This document shows, in pieces, positions 17,106 to 25,204 of a DNA stretch of 64,000 nucleotides; position 1 is the stretch's first letter, and the number at the start of each line of letters is the position of its first letter. Where the stretch lies: positions 1-64,000 of the forward strand of contig CALUFA010000002.1 in assembly GCA_944319795.1 (NCBI GenBank). Direction: 5' to 3'. A model generated the notes under the pieces. The model had not been told where the DNA came from. It made no database searches and was given only the letters and a program-made list of their open reading frames with translations. Made by a program: the position numbers and the translations under genes. Source of the DNA: an uncultured Prevotella sp. Its GTDB lineage: Bacteria > Bacteroidota > Bacteroidia > Bacteroidales > Bacteroidaceae.

Positions 17106-18533
17106 ATGCTTATATTGATTACCGTAATAGCTTATTTCAGCCTGCTGGCGGCGCTTGGCAAGATGACGTCGGCAAGAGCTACCAACGAAACATTCTTCCG
17201 CGCCGACCGCAAGTCGCCGTGGCCCGTGGTGGCCTTCGGCATGATAGGCGCGTCAATCTCAGGCGTCAGCTTCGTGTCCGTACCAGGCATGGTCGTCGCG
17301 CAAGACATGACGTACATCCAAACATGCCTCGGCTTCATCCTCGGCTATTTCGCCGTGGCGTTCATCCTAATGCCCGTTTATTACCGCATGAACCTTACTA
17401 CGATTTACGGTTACCTCGACCGGAGGCTCGGGCGGCGGTCGTATAAGACGGGGGCGGCGTTTTTCCTCCTGTCAGACCTTACCGGGGCGGCCGTCAAATT
17501 CTATGTGGCGTGCGCCATACTGCAACGCTTCGTAGCCGACGAATACGGCGTGCCATTCACCGCCACCGTGGCGGCGCTAATGTTGGCGATATGGCTTTAC
17601 ACGCGTAAAGGAGGCATAAAAACACTGGTCTGGACCGATTCGCTGCAGACGCTGTGCATGCTCGGGGCGCTCGTGCTGATAATAGCGAGCGTGGCCGGGC
17701 GGCTCGGCATGGATGCTACGCAGGCCGTCAAGGCCGTAGCGGAAAGCGGCTACGCAAGGATTTTTGAGACAGGCGACTGGATGTCACCGCAAAACTTCTG
17801 GAAACAGTTCGTAAGCGGTGCCTTCATTGTAATAGTGATGACCGGCCTCAACCAAAACATGATGCAGAAAAACCTTACATGCAAGACGCTGCGCGAGGCG
17901 CAAAAAGACGTTTGCTCGTATGGATTCGCGTTCGTTCCGGTCAATCTGCTGTTCCTGTCGCTCGGCGTACTGTTAGTGATGCTAGCGCAAAAGGAAGGGT
18001 GCGCCCTACCGTCCGACCCCGACGAACTGCTGCCGATGTTCGCGGCAACCGGACGGATAGGCACGGCTACGGCGGTACTCTTCGTCATAGGCGTAGTGGC
18101 GGCGTCGGCAAGCACTGTCGACTCGTCGCTCACGGCGCTTACTACAAGTTACTGCGTCGACATTAAAGGGCGGCCCGGCGACGAACGCTTACGCCGCAGA
18201 ACGCACATAGGCATTGCAGCTTTGTTTGTAATCTTCATCTTGGCGTTCCGCATGCTTAACTCAACAAGCGTAATCGATGCGGTTTACATACTTTGCTCTT
18301 ACACTTACGGGCCTCTGCTTGGGCTTTTCGCATTCGGCCTTCTTACGAAAAGGAAAACAGACGACCGCATCGTACCCTACATAGCAACTGTCTCGCCGTT
18401 GCTATGCCTCGCGCTCGATTACATCACATCACATTATACAAGTTACAAGTTCGGCTACGAACTTCTTATGCTCAACGGACTTATAACTTTCTGCGGACTA
18501 ATGATAAGAAAAGGCGAAAATGTGAAAAAGTAA
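17106..18533 (+). CDS. Sodium:solute symporter (SSS family)
   Basis: A 475-residue membrane protein with about 13 hydrophobic helices. 'ATNETFFRADRKSPWPVVAFGMIGASISGVSFVSVPG' near the N-terminus is the SSS signature, and 'GLNQNMMQKNLTCKTLREAQKDV' and 'VVAASASTVDSSLTALTTSYCVDI' carry the Na2-site and following conserved segments. It couples uptake of an unidentified solute to Na+, fitting a cell with a Na+-pumping NADH dehydrogenase. The ATG at 17106 is used because the upstream GTG (17070) would overlap the promoter. Its stop is 6 bases before a MITE-like element. Confidence 0.9.
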   Translation: MLILITVIAYFSLLAALGKMTSARATNETFFRADRKSPWPVVAFGMIGASISGVSFVSVPGMVVAQDMTYIQTCLGFILGYFAVAFILMPVYYRMNLTTIYGYLDRRLGRRSYKTGAAFFLLSDLTGAAVKFYVACAILQRFVADEYGVPFTATVAALMLAIWLYTRKGGIKTLVWTDSLQTLCMLGALVLIIASVAGRLGMDATQAVKAVAESGYARIFETGDWMSPQNFWKQFVSGAFIVIVMTGLNQNMMQKNLTCKTLREAQKDVCSYGFAFVPVNLLFLSLGVLLVMLAQKEGCALPSDPDELLPMFAATGRIGTATAVLFVIGVVAASASTVDSSLTALTTSYCVDIKGRPGDERLRRRTHIGIAALFVIFILAFRMLNSTSVIDAVYILCSYTYGPLLGLFAFGLLTKRKTDDRIVPYIATVSPLLCLALDYITSHYTSYKFGYELLMLNGLITFCGLMIRKGENVKK

Positions 18534-18539
18534 AAATGT

Positions 18540-18710
18540 GGGTGTATCAAAATGGCGGCCATCGCCATTGTAGGGACATAATTCATTATGTCCGCACGTT
18601 TCGTAAGAAACGTATTACGCTGACATAGAGATATTTATACGCCCCTTCGTGGCGTGCGGACATAATGAATTATGTCCCTACAAGAGCAGTAAACCCATTT
18701 CGGGACACCC
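18540..18710. mobile_element. MITE-like element, 171 bp
   Basis: Terminal inverted repeats of 16 bp, GGGTGTATCAAAATGG (18540-18555) and CCATTTCGGGACACCC (18695-18710), match at 13 positions. Inside is a perfect 30-bp inverted repeat at 18569-18598 and 18653-18682, built around GGACATAATTCATTATGTCC. A small CGTTTC/GAAACG hairpin lies in the loop. No transposase is present, so it would depend on one elsewhere. No clear target-site duplication was found. Confidence 0.65.
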
Positions 18711-18720
18711 TCAAAACGAT

Positions 18721-18786
18721 GTGTGATAGGCAGCGTTTTACATGTTAATAGGCGGCATTTTACATTGTGATAGGCGGCGTTTTACA
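18721..18786. repeat. 22-bp tandem array C (3 units)
   Basis: Three consecutive 22-mers start at 18721, 18743 and 18765 and differ at a few positions around the shared ATAGGCGGCGTTTTACA. Read on the minus strand (TGTAAAACGCCGCCTAT) they match the AAAAGGCNRCCTTTT family in period and core. Confidence 0.7.
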
Positions 18787-18869
18787 ACCTGGCATGCCGC
18801 TTCTTGCAAGTGGGCGTGCCGGTTTTAGCCGTTACGGGATAATGTTCTTATTCTTTTTTTTAGTTGCTT

Positions 18870-19059
18870 TTTATTGTCACAATGTCACCTCACGTCTTAT
18901 CTTATTGATTATCATTGGGTTATGGCGTGACGGTGGCGTAAGTTCCACCGTCACCTCTGTCACCCGTGTGACGGTAGTGACGGTGCGACACACCTAATAT
19001 CACCGCATAACGCTTTGGCTGCCAATCGGTTATACCACATTGTGACATTGTGACGTTAA
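18870..19059. repeat. TGTCAC element, full copy 2
   Basis: A 190-bp element bounded by TTTATTGTCACAATGTCAC (18870-18888) and GTGACATTGTGACGTTAA (19042-19059). Internal GTGACGG/CCGTCAC repeats pair in several ways. Its layout matches copy 1 at 7649-7848, and similarity extends past the right end (CCGTAAAAAATA), though the internal arm sequence differs. Confidence 0.7.
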
Positions 19060-19079
19060 TTTAGCCGTAAAAAATAGAT

Positions 19080-19149
19080 GAATGTCCTCAATCAGATTGA
19101 GGACATTCAAAAAAAACATATATTATGAACGTCCGCAAAATGCGGACGT
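19080..19149 (-). terminator. Two hairpins after trxB
   Basis: 19080-19108 is a perfect 13-bp stem (GAATGTCCTCAAT) with a 3-base loop. On the minus strand it is followed by ATCTATTTTTT, giving a good intrinsic terminator for trxB. Closer to the stop codon, 19129-19149 forms a 9-bp stem (ACGTCCGCA) with a 3-base loop. Confidence 0.7.
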
Positions 19150-19153
19150 CCAA

Positions 19154-20104
19154 TTAAATAATGCCCTGTTCACGAAGATATCTGTCGGCCTCGATAGCGG
19201 CGCGGCAGCCACTCGCAGCTGCTGTTATGGCCTGGCGGTAATGCGGGTCGGCTACGTCGCCTGCTGCAAACACGCCCGGCACCTTAGTGCGCGGCGTACC
19301 CGGTTCGGTGATGATATATCCCGTCTCGTCGGTATCAATCCAAGGCTTGAACACGTCGCTGTTTGGCTTATGTCCGATAGCAAGGAAGAAACCGTCTATC
19401 GGCAAATCATACTTTTCCTCGTCAGGTTCACCCTTGCGCCTTACGACATGGGCGCCCTCTACACCGTTCTCACCATATAGCCCAAGCGTGTTGTGCTCGA
19501 ACAGAATCTCGATGTTTGCCGCTTCTTTCACACGTTTCTGCATAACATCCGACGCACGCAAGAACGGTTTACGCACAATCATATACACTTTCTTTGCCAA
19601 TCCGGCAAGATATAGGGCTTCCTCGCAAGCAGTATCACCACCGCCTACTACGGCTACGGTCTTCTTGCGGTAGAAGAAACCGTCGCATGTGGCACATGCC
19701 GAAACGCCTTCGCCCTTATACTTCTCCTCGTCGGCCAGGCCAAGGTATTTGGCCGAGGCTCCCGTAGCAATGATTACCGTATCGGCCTCTACCTCGTGAC
19801 CTTCGTCGGTAGTCAGCACGTAAGGAGCTTTACTTAAATCGGCTTTTACGATCACGCCCTCGCGTATGTCCGTACCGAACCGCTCAGCCTGCTGGCGGAA
19901 GTCGAGCATCATCTGGTTGCCGTCCACTCCCTCGGGATAACCCGGAAAGTTCTCAACAACGGTTGTCTGGGTCAGCTGGCCGCCGGTCTGCAAGCCGCAA
20001 TATATCACAGGGTTAAGATTAGCACGGGCAGCGTAAATGGCCGCCGTGTAACCTGCCGGGCCGCTGCCGACTATCAGGCAGCGGACTTTTTCTCTTTGTT
20101 CCAT
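19154..20104 (-). CDS. trxB: Thioredoxin-disulfide reductase
   Basis: A 316-residue cytoplasmic flavoenzyme that reduces thioredoxin with NADPH. The FAD motif 'GSGPAGYTAAIYAARANL' is near the N-terminus, the redox pair CATC at Cys137/Cys140 in 'SACATCDGFFY', the NADPH motif 'VVGGGDTACEEALYLA' follows, and the C-terminal FAD segment is 'GVFAAGDVADPHYRQAITAAASG'. Length is normal. The next gene upstream, glutathione peroxidase, is 106 bases away on the same strand and may use the reduced thioredoxin. Confidence 0.96.
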   Translation of the reverse strand: MEQREKVRCLIVGSGPAGYTAAIYAARANLNPVIYCGLQTGGQLTQTTVVENFPGYPEGVDGNQMMLDFRQQAERFGTDIREGVIVKADLSKAPYVLTTDEGHEVEADTVIIATGASAKYLGLADEEKYKGEGVSACATCDGFFYRKKTVAVVGGGDTACEEALYLAGLAKKVYMIVRKPFLRASDVMQKRVKEAANIEILFEHNTLGLYGENGVEGAHVVRRKGEPDEEKYDLPIDGFFLAIGHKPNSDVFKPWIDTDETGYIITEPGTPRTKVPGVFAAGDVADPHYRQAITAAASGCRAAIEADRYLREQGII

Positions 20105-20210
20105 AATAATCTAAATAAGGAATCAATAGCAGCGAATCATGAAAAACCATGCTGCGGCATTCGGACAGCAGCACAACATTTCATGATCCGCCCCTTTGAC
20201 GAAAGATTTA

Positions 20211-20759
20211 TCAGAGTAATTCTACAATCTTTTTCTCTATGTTTTCAATTTTCTCCGTCGGCTCGAAGCGTGCTACGACATTGCCCTTCTTATCGACCAA
20301 GAACTTGGTGAAATTCCACTTAATGTCAGGATTGTTCTTATACTCAGGATCTTCCTTCGACAACATTTGGTCGAGAATATGGGTCAACGGATGAGATTCA
20401 TCCCAACCGGCGAATCCCTTTTGGCTCTTCAAGAAGCCATATAACGGGTCGGCGTCTTCACCGTTCACCTTTATCTTCTTAAAACGCGGAAACTCCGTAC
20501 CGTATGTCAACTTGCAGAACGAGTGTATGGCCTCGTCTGTTCCGGGTGCCTGCTGGCCGAATTGGTTGCACGGGAAGTCAAGAATAGTGAACCCGTCAGC
20601 ATGATGCCTCTCGTAAAGTTTCTCCAACTCCTCATATTGCGGAGTAAAACCGCACTTGGTGGCAGTGTTGACGATAAGTAAAACCTCGTTTGCGTATTCC
20701 TTTAACGAAACGTCTTTTCCTTTCCTGTCCTTGACAGTGAAATCATAAACTGTTTTCAT
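20211..20759 (-). CDS. Glutathione peroxidase-family thiol peroxidase
   Basis: A 182-residue peroxidase with a cysteine in place of selenocysteine: Cys36 in 'NTATKCGFTPQY'. The catalytic Gln (Gln70 in 'CNQFGQQAPG') and the Trp-Asn of 'KWNFTKFLVDKKG' complete the tetrad. Such bacterial enzymes usually take electrons from thioredoxin rather than glutathione, which suits its place next to trxB. A TATATTTG -7 box (minus strand, 20817-20810) lies upstream. Confidence 0.93.
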   Translation of the reverse strand: MKTVYDFTVKDRKGKDVSLKEYANEVLLIVNTATKCGFTPQYEELEKLYERHHADGFTILDFPCNQFGQQAPGTDEAIHSFCKLTYGTEFPRFKKIKVNGEDADPLYGFLKSQKGFAGWDESHPLTHILDQMLSKEDPEYKNNPDIKWNFTKFLVDKKGNVVARFEPTEKIENIEKKIVELL

Positions 20760-20809
20760 TTTATTTGTGCTTTTAATAAATGATTAGTGTCACATGTCGC
20801 TTGTCTTTG

Positions 20810-20817
20810 CAAATATA
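20810..20817 (-). promoter_or_regulatory. -7 box of the glutathione peroxidase gene
   Basis: TATATTTG on the minus strand, 50 bases before the start codon. A TTTG lies further upstream but with 22-bp spacing, slightly long. Confidence 0.5.
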
Positions 20818-20901
20818 GGCATTAATCCCCAAATACCAACAAATAGCGCGTGAAAAACAGCAAATAATATGCGCCTTACAGAAAAAATGCCAACATTCAG
20901 C

Positions 20902-22152
20902 CTACTTGATTTGAACCTGTTGGTAACCGACAAGCCGGTCGGTGCGCTCGCCGCGCCCACGGTAATAAACAAGCGCCTGATACTTGTTCTCGGTTTGATA
21001 GAAACTACCTTCGGAAGGCAGCACGCTGCTGACGCCGTTACGGTCGAGCATTACGAACTGGTATGAGTAATAGCCTTGTTTTTGCAATACCCTGCCCGTG
21101 TAACAGTTGTTTTCTGCGTCGTACTCCATTTTATACTCAGGCAGAAACTGGTCGTTGGTCCATGCCCCGTTCAGGTAGACATCGCCGTCAACGCGTTGCG
21201 GCACACGGAGAATATAATTTACGTAAACGTATTCGGACGAAACGTCGTTCTCTATATTGTCGCTGTTCCTGATATAGAAAGCCCCGTTTGCGTCCTCGTC
21301 GTAAACGTAATTAAGCCTCGGCTCACAGGCAAACGAGTATGCCTGATAGTTCGTTCCGTCCCATATTATGCGGTCTATGCCCATAGTAGGATGCGACACG
21401 TCGAGAATCTCATACTTGTGGTATTCGTTTCCAGCCTGGAAAATCAAGTCACGGTTATGCTCCCATTTCAGGCCGTCGGGCATTATGTATTGGGGCTGGG
21501 CGTTGCTTCTTGCATTGTCCCAACGCCTGTTCTGCATCACCACGGTTTTTATTTGCGCTGAAGGGTCGGTTACGGTCATCGAGCCGAAATTGACTTCCAT
21601 CGACACTTGTTGGTGGGCCTTGTTTATGTCAATATCCGTGTTTGACGTAACTTCAAGCCTTACGCTCATAGACGGTTCAAGCACCATGAAACACACTGTA
21701 AACATCGGACGGTTACCGTCGTTTTCATCAAAGACGGTCAACTTATAGTTTCCACTCATTTTCAGACGGCATTGCCTGTTAGGTATCCGCAGTTTGTAAT
21801 GAGTGTAAAGAATATTTGTATTTATTGATTCTTCAGAATTATCAATGGTGTTACCTTCTTGGAACCCTTCAATAAAATCACTTGAAAAAAGCTGCTCAGA
21901 CACGGTCCAGTCAGCTTCACAATGCTCCACCTTGTATGTATAACGCCGGTATGTATGCGTAAGGTCGTCGAAACTTATATTTATAATGTCATTAGGGCCT
22001 TGCCCTCCTAACTTAATTATTGGTAACGACATCCAATCTTGACCGGCAACGACTTGCAATGAAGCAATGCCGTCGTCGTAAATCTCGTTTCTTTGCGCAT
22101 TAACGTCTATAAACAAGGCCGCAAGCAATAATGAAAGCAATCCTTTTTTCAT
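20902..22152 (-). CDS. DUF5103-type secreted protein
   Basis: A 416-residue exported protein with a signal peptide (residues 1-20, MKKGLLSLLLAALFIDVNAQ). It resembles the DUF5103 family of Bacteroidota: 'DDGIASLQVVAGQDWMSLPIIKLGG', 'SFDDLTHTYRRYTYKVEHCEADW' and 'NYKLTVFDENDGNRPMFTVCFMVLE'. The fold is mostly beta; no catalytic motif is seen and the function is unknown. The ATG at 22152 is preferred over one 72 bases upstream because only it gives a clean signal peptide at the N-terminus. It is the last gene of a minus-strand run with the two HU genes. Confidence 0.75.
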   Translation of the reverse strand: MKKGLLSLLLAALFIDVNAQRNEIYDDGIASLQVVAGQDWMSLPIIKLGGQGPNDIINISFDDLTHTYRRYTYKVEHCEADWTVSEQLFSSDFIEGFQEGNTIDNSEESINTNILYTHYKLRIPNRQCRLKMSGNYKLTVFDENDGNRPMFTVCFMVLEPSMSVRLEVTSNTDIDINKAHQQVSMEVNFGSMTVTDPSAQIKTVVMQNRRWDNARSNAQPQYIMPDGLKWEHNRDLIFQAGNEYHKYEILDVSHPTMGIDRIIWDGTNYQAYSFACEPRLNYVYDEDANGAFYIRNSDNIENDVSSEYVYVNYILRVPQRVDGDVYLNGAWTNDQFLPEYKMEYDAENNCYTGRVLQKQGYYSYQFVMLDRNGVSSVLPSEGSFYQTENKYQALVYYRGRGERTDRLVGYQQVQIK

Positions 22153-22241
22153 GGTTATATCAAATGGCTTCTTCGTTGTGGGAATATCGCAATTGAAGAA
22201 AAACATCCCCTTCATAACTTTCAAGGCATCAGCACAGTAAG

Positions 22242-23576
22242 CTATTTATTTTTCTTAAGTTCAAGTTTCGGAATCTTAAGTTTCATCCCTTCCTTTACAT
22301 CCGTTATGCCATTATGTATTTGGACATAACATTCCATGCCGTCTCCAAGGTAAAATTTTGAGATAGCTTTCATTGTCTCACCCTTTTTCACCGTTACCGT
22401 CTTGGCTGTCCCTGTTATTCTATAAGCACCGGTCCTCACCATTGCACGGGCTGTGCCCAATTCGGGAACGTTATCGGCAACCGTCTGCGACGTTTCCTTT
22501 ACAACGGCATTCTTTTCTTCTTTTACTGTTTCTGTTCCTTGACTTACGGGGGCGGCAACGTCGGTTTTACGTACAGAATCTGTTTTTATTGTCGGTTGGC
22601 CGACGATATTAACCGTTTTATATCTAACAATCGGCTTTACCGAACTTACGCCCCAATAATATCCTATTATTAATGACACTGCGCACGCAAGCAGTACGAG
22701 GATAGTATTAAGCGCCCATTTATATGAAGATTGGTCGTTTTTCCGGCTTTCATCCTGCCGGGGAAGGCATTCGTCATCATTTTGCCGTTGTTCTGCCCCA
22801 ACCACTATTGTTTTTTCATTTGAAACAGTTTCACCGACCGTATTCCTATTCCCATCTTCAAGAAAGTCTGATTCTTGGTTCTGGGCGATTGACCGAGAAT
22901 CATCGGCAATAACCTTTTCTATTTCCTTATCAGCTTCATTTGCGACTTCATCCAATACGGGGACTTCATCCAATACGGTCATTTCCGACTGCTTCAATTC
23001 TATGCACTCAGGCTCATCCTCGGCCTTGCCTGTTGCCGTTTCTTCTGCTTCCGCCTCAATGTCATTTTCCAGCTCGACGTCGACCGTGGCCGTTTCTTCA
23101 GGCGTTGTTTCAGTATCCCCGGCAGAAACAGAATCTTGCATATCGTCGTCAGTTGCAACAATATCCGCATCTTGAACTGTTTTCGTAACATCTTCATTAT
23201 CAATCGCGTCTTCATCGGCAGCCCCTTGCGTATTGCTCATTTCATTCAAGTCAACGCCGTCGTTCAGTATCACGGTCTCAAATTGTGCGAAAGGCTTATT
23301 TACGAGATCTCGCATTATAGGATCGGGAGTAAACGTTATCTTGCCGTGGCTCTCTATCACCACCCGTTCCCCCGTATTGACATTGACACTCTCACGTTCA
23401 CGCACGTCTATGACCTTAAACGTGCCAAGACCTTTTACTTTTACTATTTTCTCATTATTCAAGCCGTCGTTAATGACCTCAAACAACGCGGCGACGAAAC
23501 GCTCAGCATCGCTTTGTGGCAAACCATGCTTCGAAGCAATAACCTTAGCAATATCTTGAATTGAAATCTTAGCCAT
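22242..23576 (-). CDS. HU-family DNA-binding domain fused to a membrane helix and LysM
   Basis: A 444-residue fusion. Residues 1-95 are an HU/IHF fold ('GLGTFKVIDVRERESVNVNTGE' is the beta-arm). Residues 100-280 form a long, strongly acidic, Pro/Thr-containing linker, 286-310 one membrane helix (YKWALNTILVLLACAVSLIIGYYWG in two halves), and 392-436 a LysM domain (VTVKKGETMKAISKFYLGDG). The expected topology puts HU in the cytoplasm and LysM at the peptidoglycan, so it could tie DNA to the envelope. The ATG at 23576 overlaps the stop of the upstream HU gene (TGATG), implying coupled translation. The binding partners are inferred. Confidence 0.87.
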   Translation of the reverse strand: MAKISIQDIAKVIASKHGLPQSDAERFVAALFEVINDGLNNEKIVKVKGLGTFKVIDVRERESVNVNTGERVVIESHGKITFTPDPIMRDLVNKPFAQFETVILNDGVDLNEMSNTQGAADEDAIDNEDVTKTVQDADIVATDDDMQDSVSAGDTETTPEETATVDVELENDIEAEAEETATGKAEDEPECIELKQSEMTVLDEVPVLDEVANEADKEIEKVIADDSRSIAQNQESDFLEDGNRNTVGETVSNEKTIVVGAEQRQNDDECLPRQDESRKNDQSSYKWALNTILVLLACAVSLIIGYYWGVSSVKPIVRYKTVNIVGQPTIKTDSVRKTDVAAPVSQGTETVKEEKNAVVKETSQTVADNVPELGTARAMVRTGAYRITGTAKTVTVKKGETMKAISKFYLGDGMECYVQIHNGITDVKEGMKLKIPKLELKKNK

Positions 23577-23863
23577 CACCCTTGTCCTCCGTTCTTTAGT
23601 TTTTCCTTAATTGCCGCAATAGGCTTAAAGCTCAGTACCAATTTAGGAGGAACAAGCATGCGTTGTTTTGTGCTTGGATTTATGACAATACGTTCCAATC
23701 GTTTCTTCACTTCAAACGTCCCGAACTTTGGAATTGATACGACATCCCCTCCGACAAACGCATCGTTCATTGAATCGATGACCGTGTTGACCATCTTTTG
23801 CGTGTCATCAAGCGTATAACCTAACCGCTGCGACAATTCGGAAATGAAAGTCTTATTGTTCAT
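23576..23863 (-). CDS. HU/IHF-family DNA-binding protein
   Basis: A 95-residue stand-alone HU-type protein: 'FISELSQRLGYTLDDTQKMVNTVIDSMNDAFVGGDVVSIPKFGTFEVKKRLERIVINPSTKQRM'. It has the helical dimerisation half, the GTF turn and the DNA-binding arm with the conserved NP(S/T) tip. It may form heterodimers with the membrane-anchored HU domain encoded right after it; stop and start overlap by one base. It lies 42 bases downstream of rimO. Confidence 0.9.
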   Translation of the reverse strand: MNNKTFISELSQRLGYTLDDTQKMVNTVIDSMNDAFVGGDVVSIPKFGTFEVKKRLERIVINPSTKQRMLVPPKLVLSFKPIAAIKEKLKNGGQG

Positions 23864-23905
23864 TTATAAAAACTCCAATTAATATTTTTTGCCTAAATGC
23901 CGGTT

Positions 23906-25204
23906 TTATAAAACCGAACCGTATAAATCAAACTCTTCAGAGTCTGTTATCTTGACATCATAAAAGTTTCCGGTCCGCAAACGTTTCTCCGCAGCCGGTA
24001 TGAGAACCTCCGGATCAACCTCAGGCGAACTATATTCCGTGCGCCCTACGTAATAATCGCCTTCCTTACGGTCTATTACCACCTTATATACGTTACCGAC
24101 TTTTGAAGCCGCAATCTCTGAACTTATTTCTTGCTGCAACGCCATCAGTCTGTCAAGCCGTTCCTGCTTTACTTCCGGACTTATGCAGTCTTCATAATTG
24201 ACGGCACTGTACGTACCTTCTTCCTCAGAATAAGCGAATGCGCCCATGCGTTCAAACCTCGCCCACTTGGTGAACTCCATTAATTCATTGAAATCCTCAT
24301 CGCTTTCGCCCGGAAATCCGACCATTAAAGTGGTACGGATGTGTATGCCCGGCACTTCACGCCTTATCCGTTTTATCAAATCGTATGTCTCGGCCTTTGT
24401 AATATGACGCCTCATAGCGGAAAGCATGTTGTCAGAGATGTGCTGCAACGCTATATCCAAGTATTTGCAAACGTTACTTTTCTCACGCATCACGCCGAGC
24501 AATTCATACGGGAAATGCGTCGGATAGGCATAATGCAGGCGTATCCATTTCACACCGGGTATATCGGCCATGTCAGACACCAAGTCTGCAATATGCCGCT
24601 CGCCGTCGATGTCGATGCCGTAATAAGTCAATTCCTGTGCTATTATCTGGAATTCTTTTACCCCTTCGTTCACGAGCTCCCTTACTTCATCAAGAATTTC
24701 ATTCTTCGGCCGGCTTACATGTTGCCCCGTTATAAGCGGTATGGCGCAATAGGCACAATGACGGTCGCAGCCTTCGCTTATCTTTATGTAAGCGTAATGA
24801 TGCGGCGTAGTCAGCGTCCTCTTACCGTTGCACGAAGGCACTTCGGCCTTGCCCAAGTCAGTAAGCAACTGCTTATAGTCGAATTTACCGTAATACTTGT
24901 CAACCTGAGGAATCTCCTTTTCAAGTTCGGCCTTGTATCTTTGCGAAAGGCATCCCATAACGAAGAGTTTCCTTAAACGGCCCTTTTCCTTTGCGTCAGC
25001 AAACTCAAGTATAGTATTTATACTTTCCTCTTTAGCGTCACCGATGAACCCACAGGTGTTTATGACCGCAATCTCGCCCTGGGGGTTCTTGCTGTCATGC
25101 GTGCATTTATATCCGTTAGCCTCGAATTGCTTCATCAGGATCTCGCTGTCAACGAGATTCTTCGAACATCCAAGCGTAATAAAATCTATTTGATTCTTTT
25201 TCAC
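23906..25204 (-). CDS. rimO: Ribosomal protein S12 methylthiotransferase RimO
   Basis: A 432-residue radical-SAM enzyme that methylthiolates an aspartate of ribosomal protein S12. It has the N-terminal UPF0004 domain with its own cluster cysteines ('TLGCSKNLVDSE', 'INTCGFIGDAKEES', 'VMGCLSQRY'), the radical-SAM CxxxCxxC in 'EGCDRHCAYCAIP', and a C-terminal TRAM domain. 'CSKNLVDSE' and 'ISEGCDRHCAYC' separate RimO from MiaB. The start is GTG, overlapping the ftsY stop (GTGA), so the two are translationally coupled. Confidence 0.95.
   Translation of the reverse strand: MKKNQIDFITLGCSKNLVDSEILMKQFEANGYKCTHDSKNPQGEIAVINTCGFIGDAKEESINTILEFADAKEKGRLRKLFVMGCLSQRYKAELEKEIPQVDKYYGKFDYKQLLTDLGKAEVPSCNGKRTLTTPHHYAYIKISEGCDRHCAYCAIPLITGQHVSRPKNEILDEVRELVNEGVKEFQIIAQELTYYGIDIDGERHIADLVSDMADIPGVKWIRLHYAYPTHFPYELLGVMREKSNVCKYLDIALQHISDNMLSAMRRHITKAETYDLIKRIRREVPGIHIRTTLMVGFPGESDEDFNELMEFTKWARFERMGAFAYSEEEGTYSAVNYEDCISPEVKQERLDRLMALQQEISSEIAASKVGNVYKVVIDRKEGDYYVGRTEYSSPEVDPEVLIPAAEKRLRTGNFYDVKITDSEEFDLYGSVL

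Larger units (their letters stand above)
18534..19079. other. Repeat island downstream of the symporter
   Basis: No gene is supported here; short frames read the repeats. It contains a MITE-like element (18540-18710), a 22-bp array (18721-18786) and a TGTCAC element (18870-19059), and is followed by two hairpins before trxB. Confidence 0.7.
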
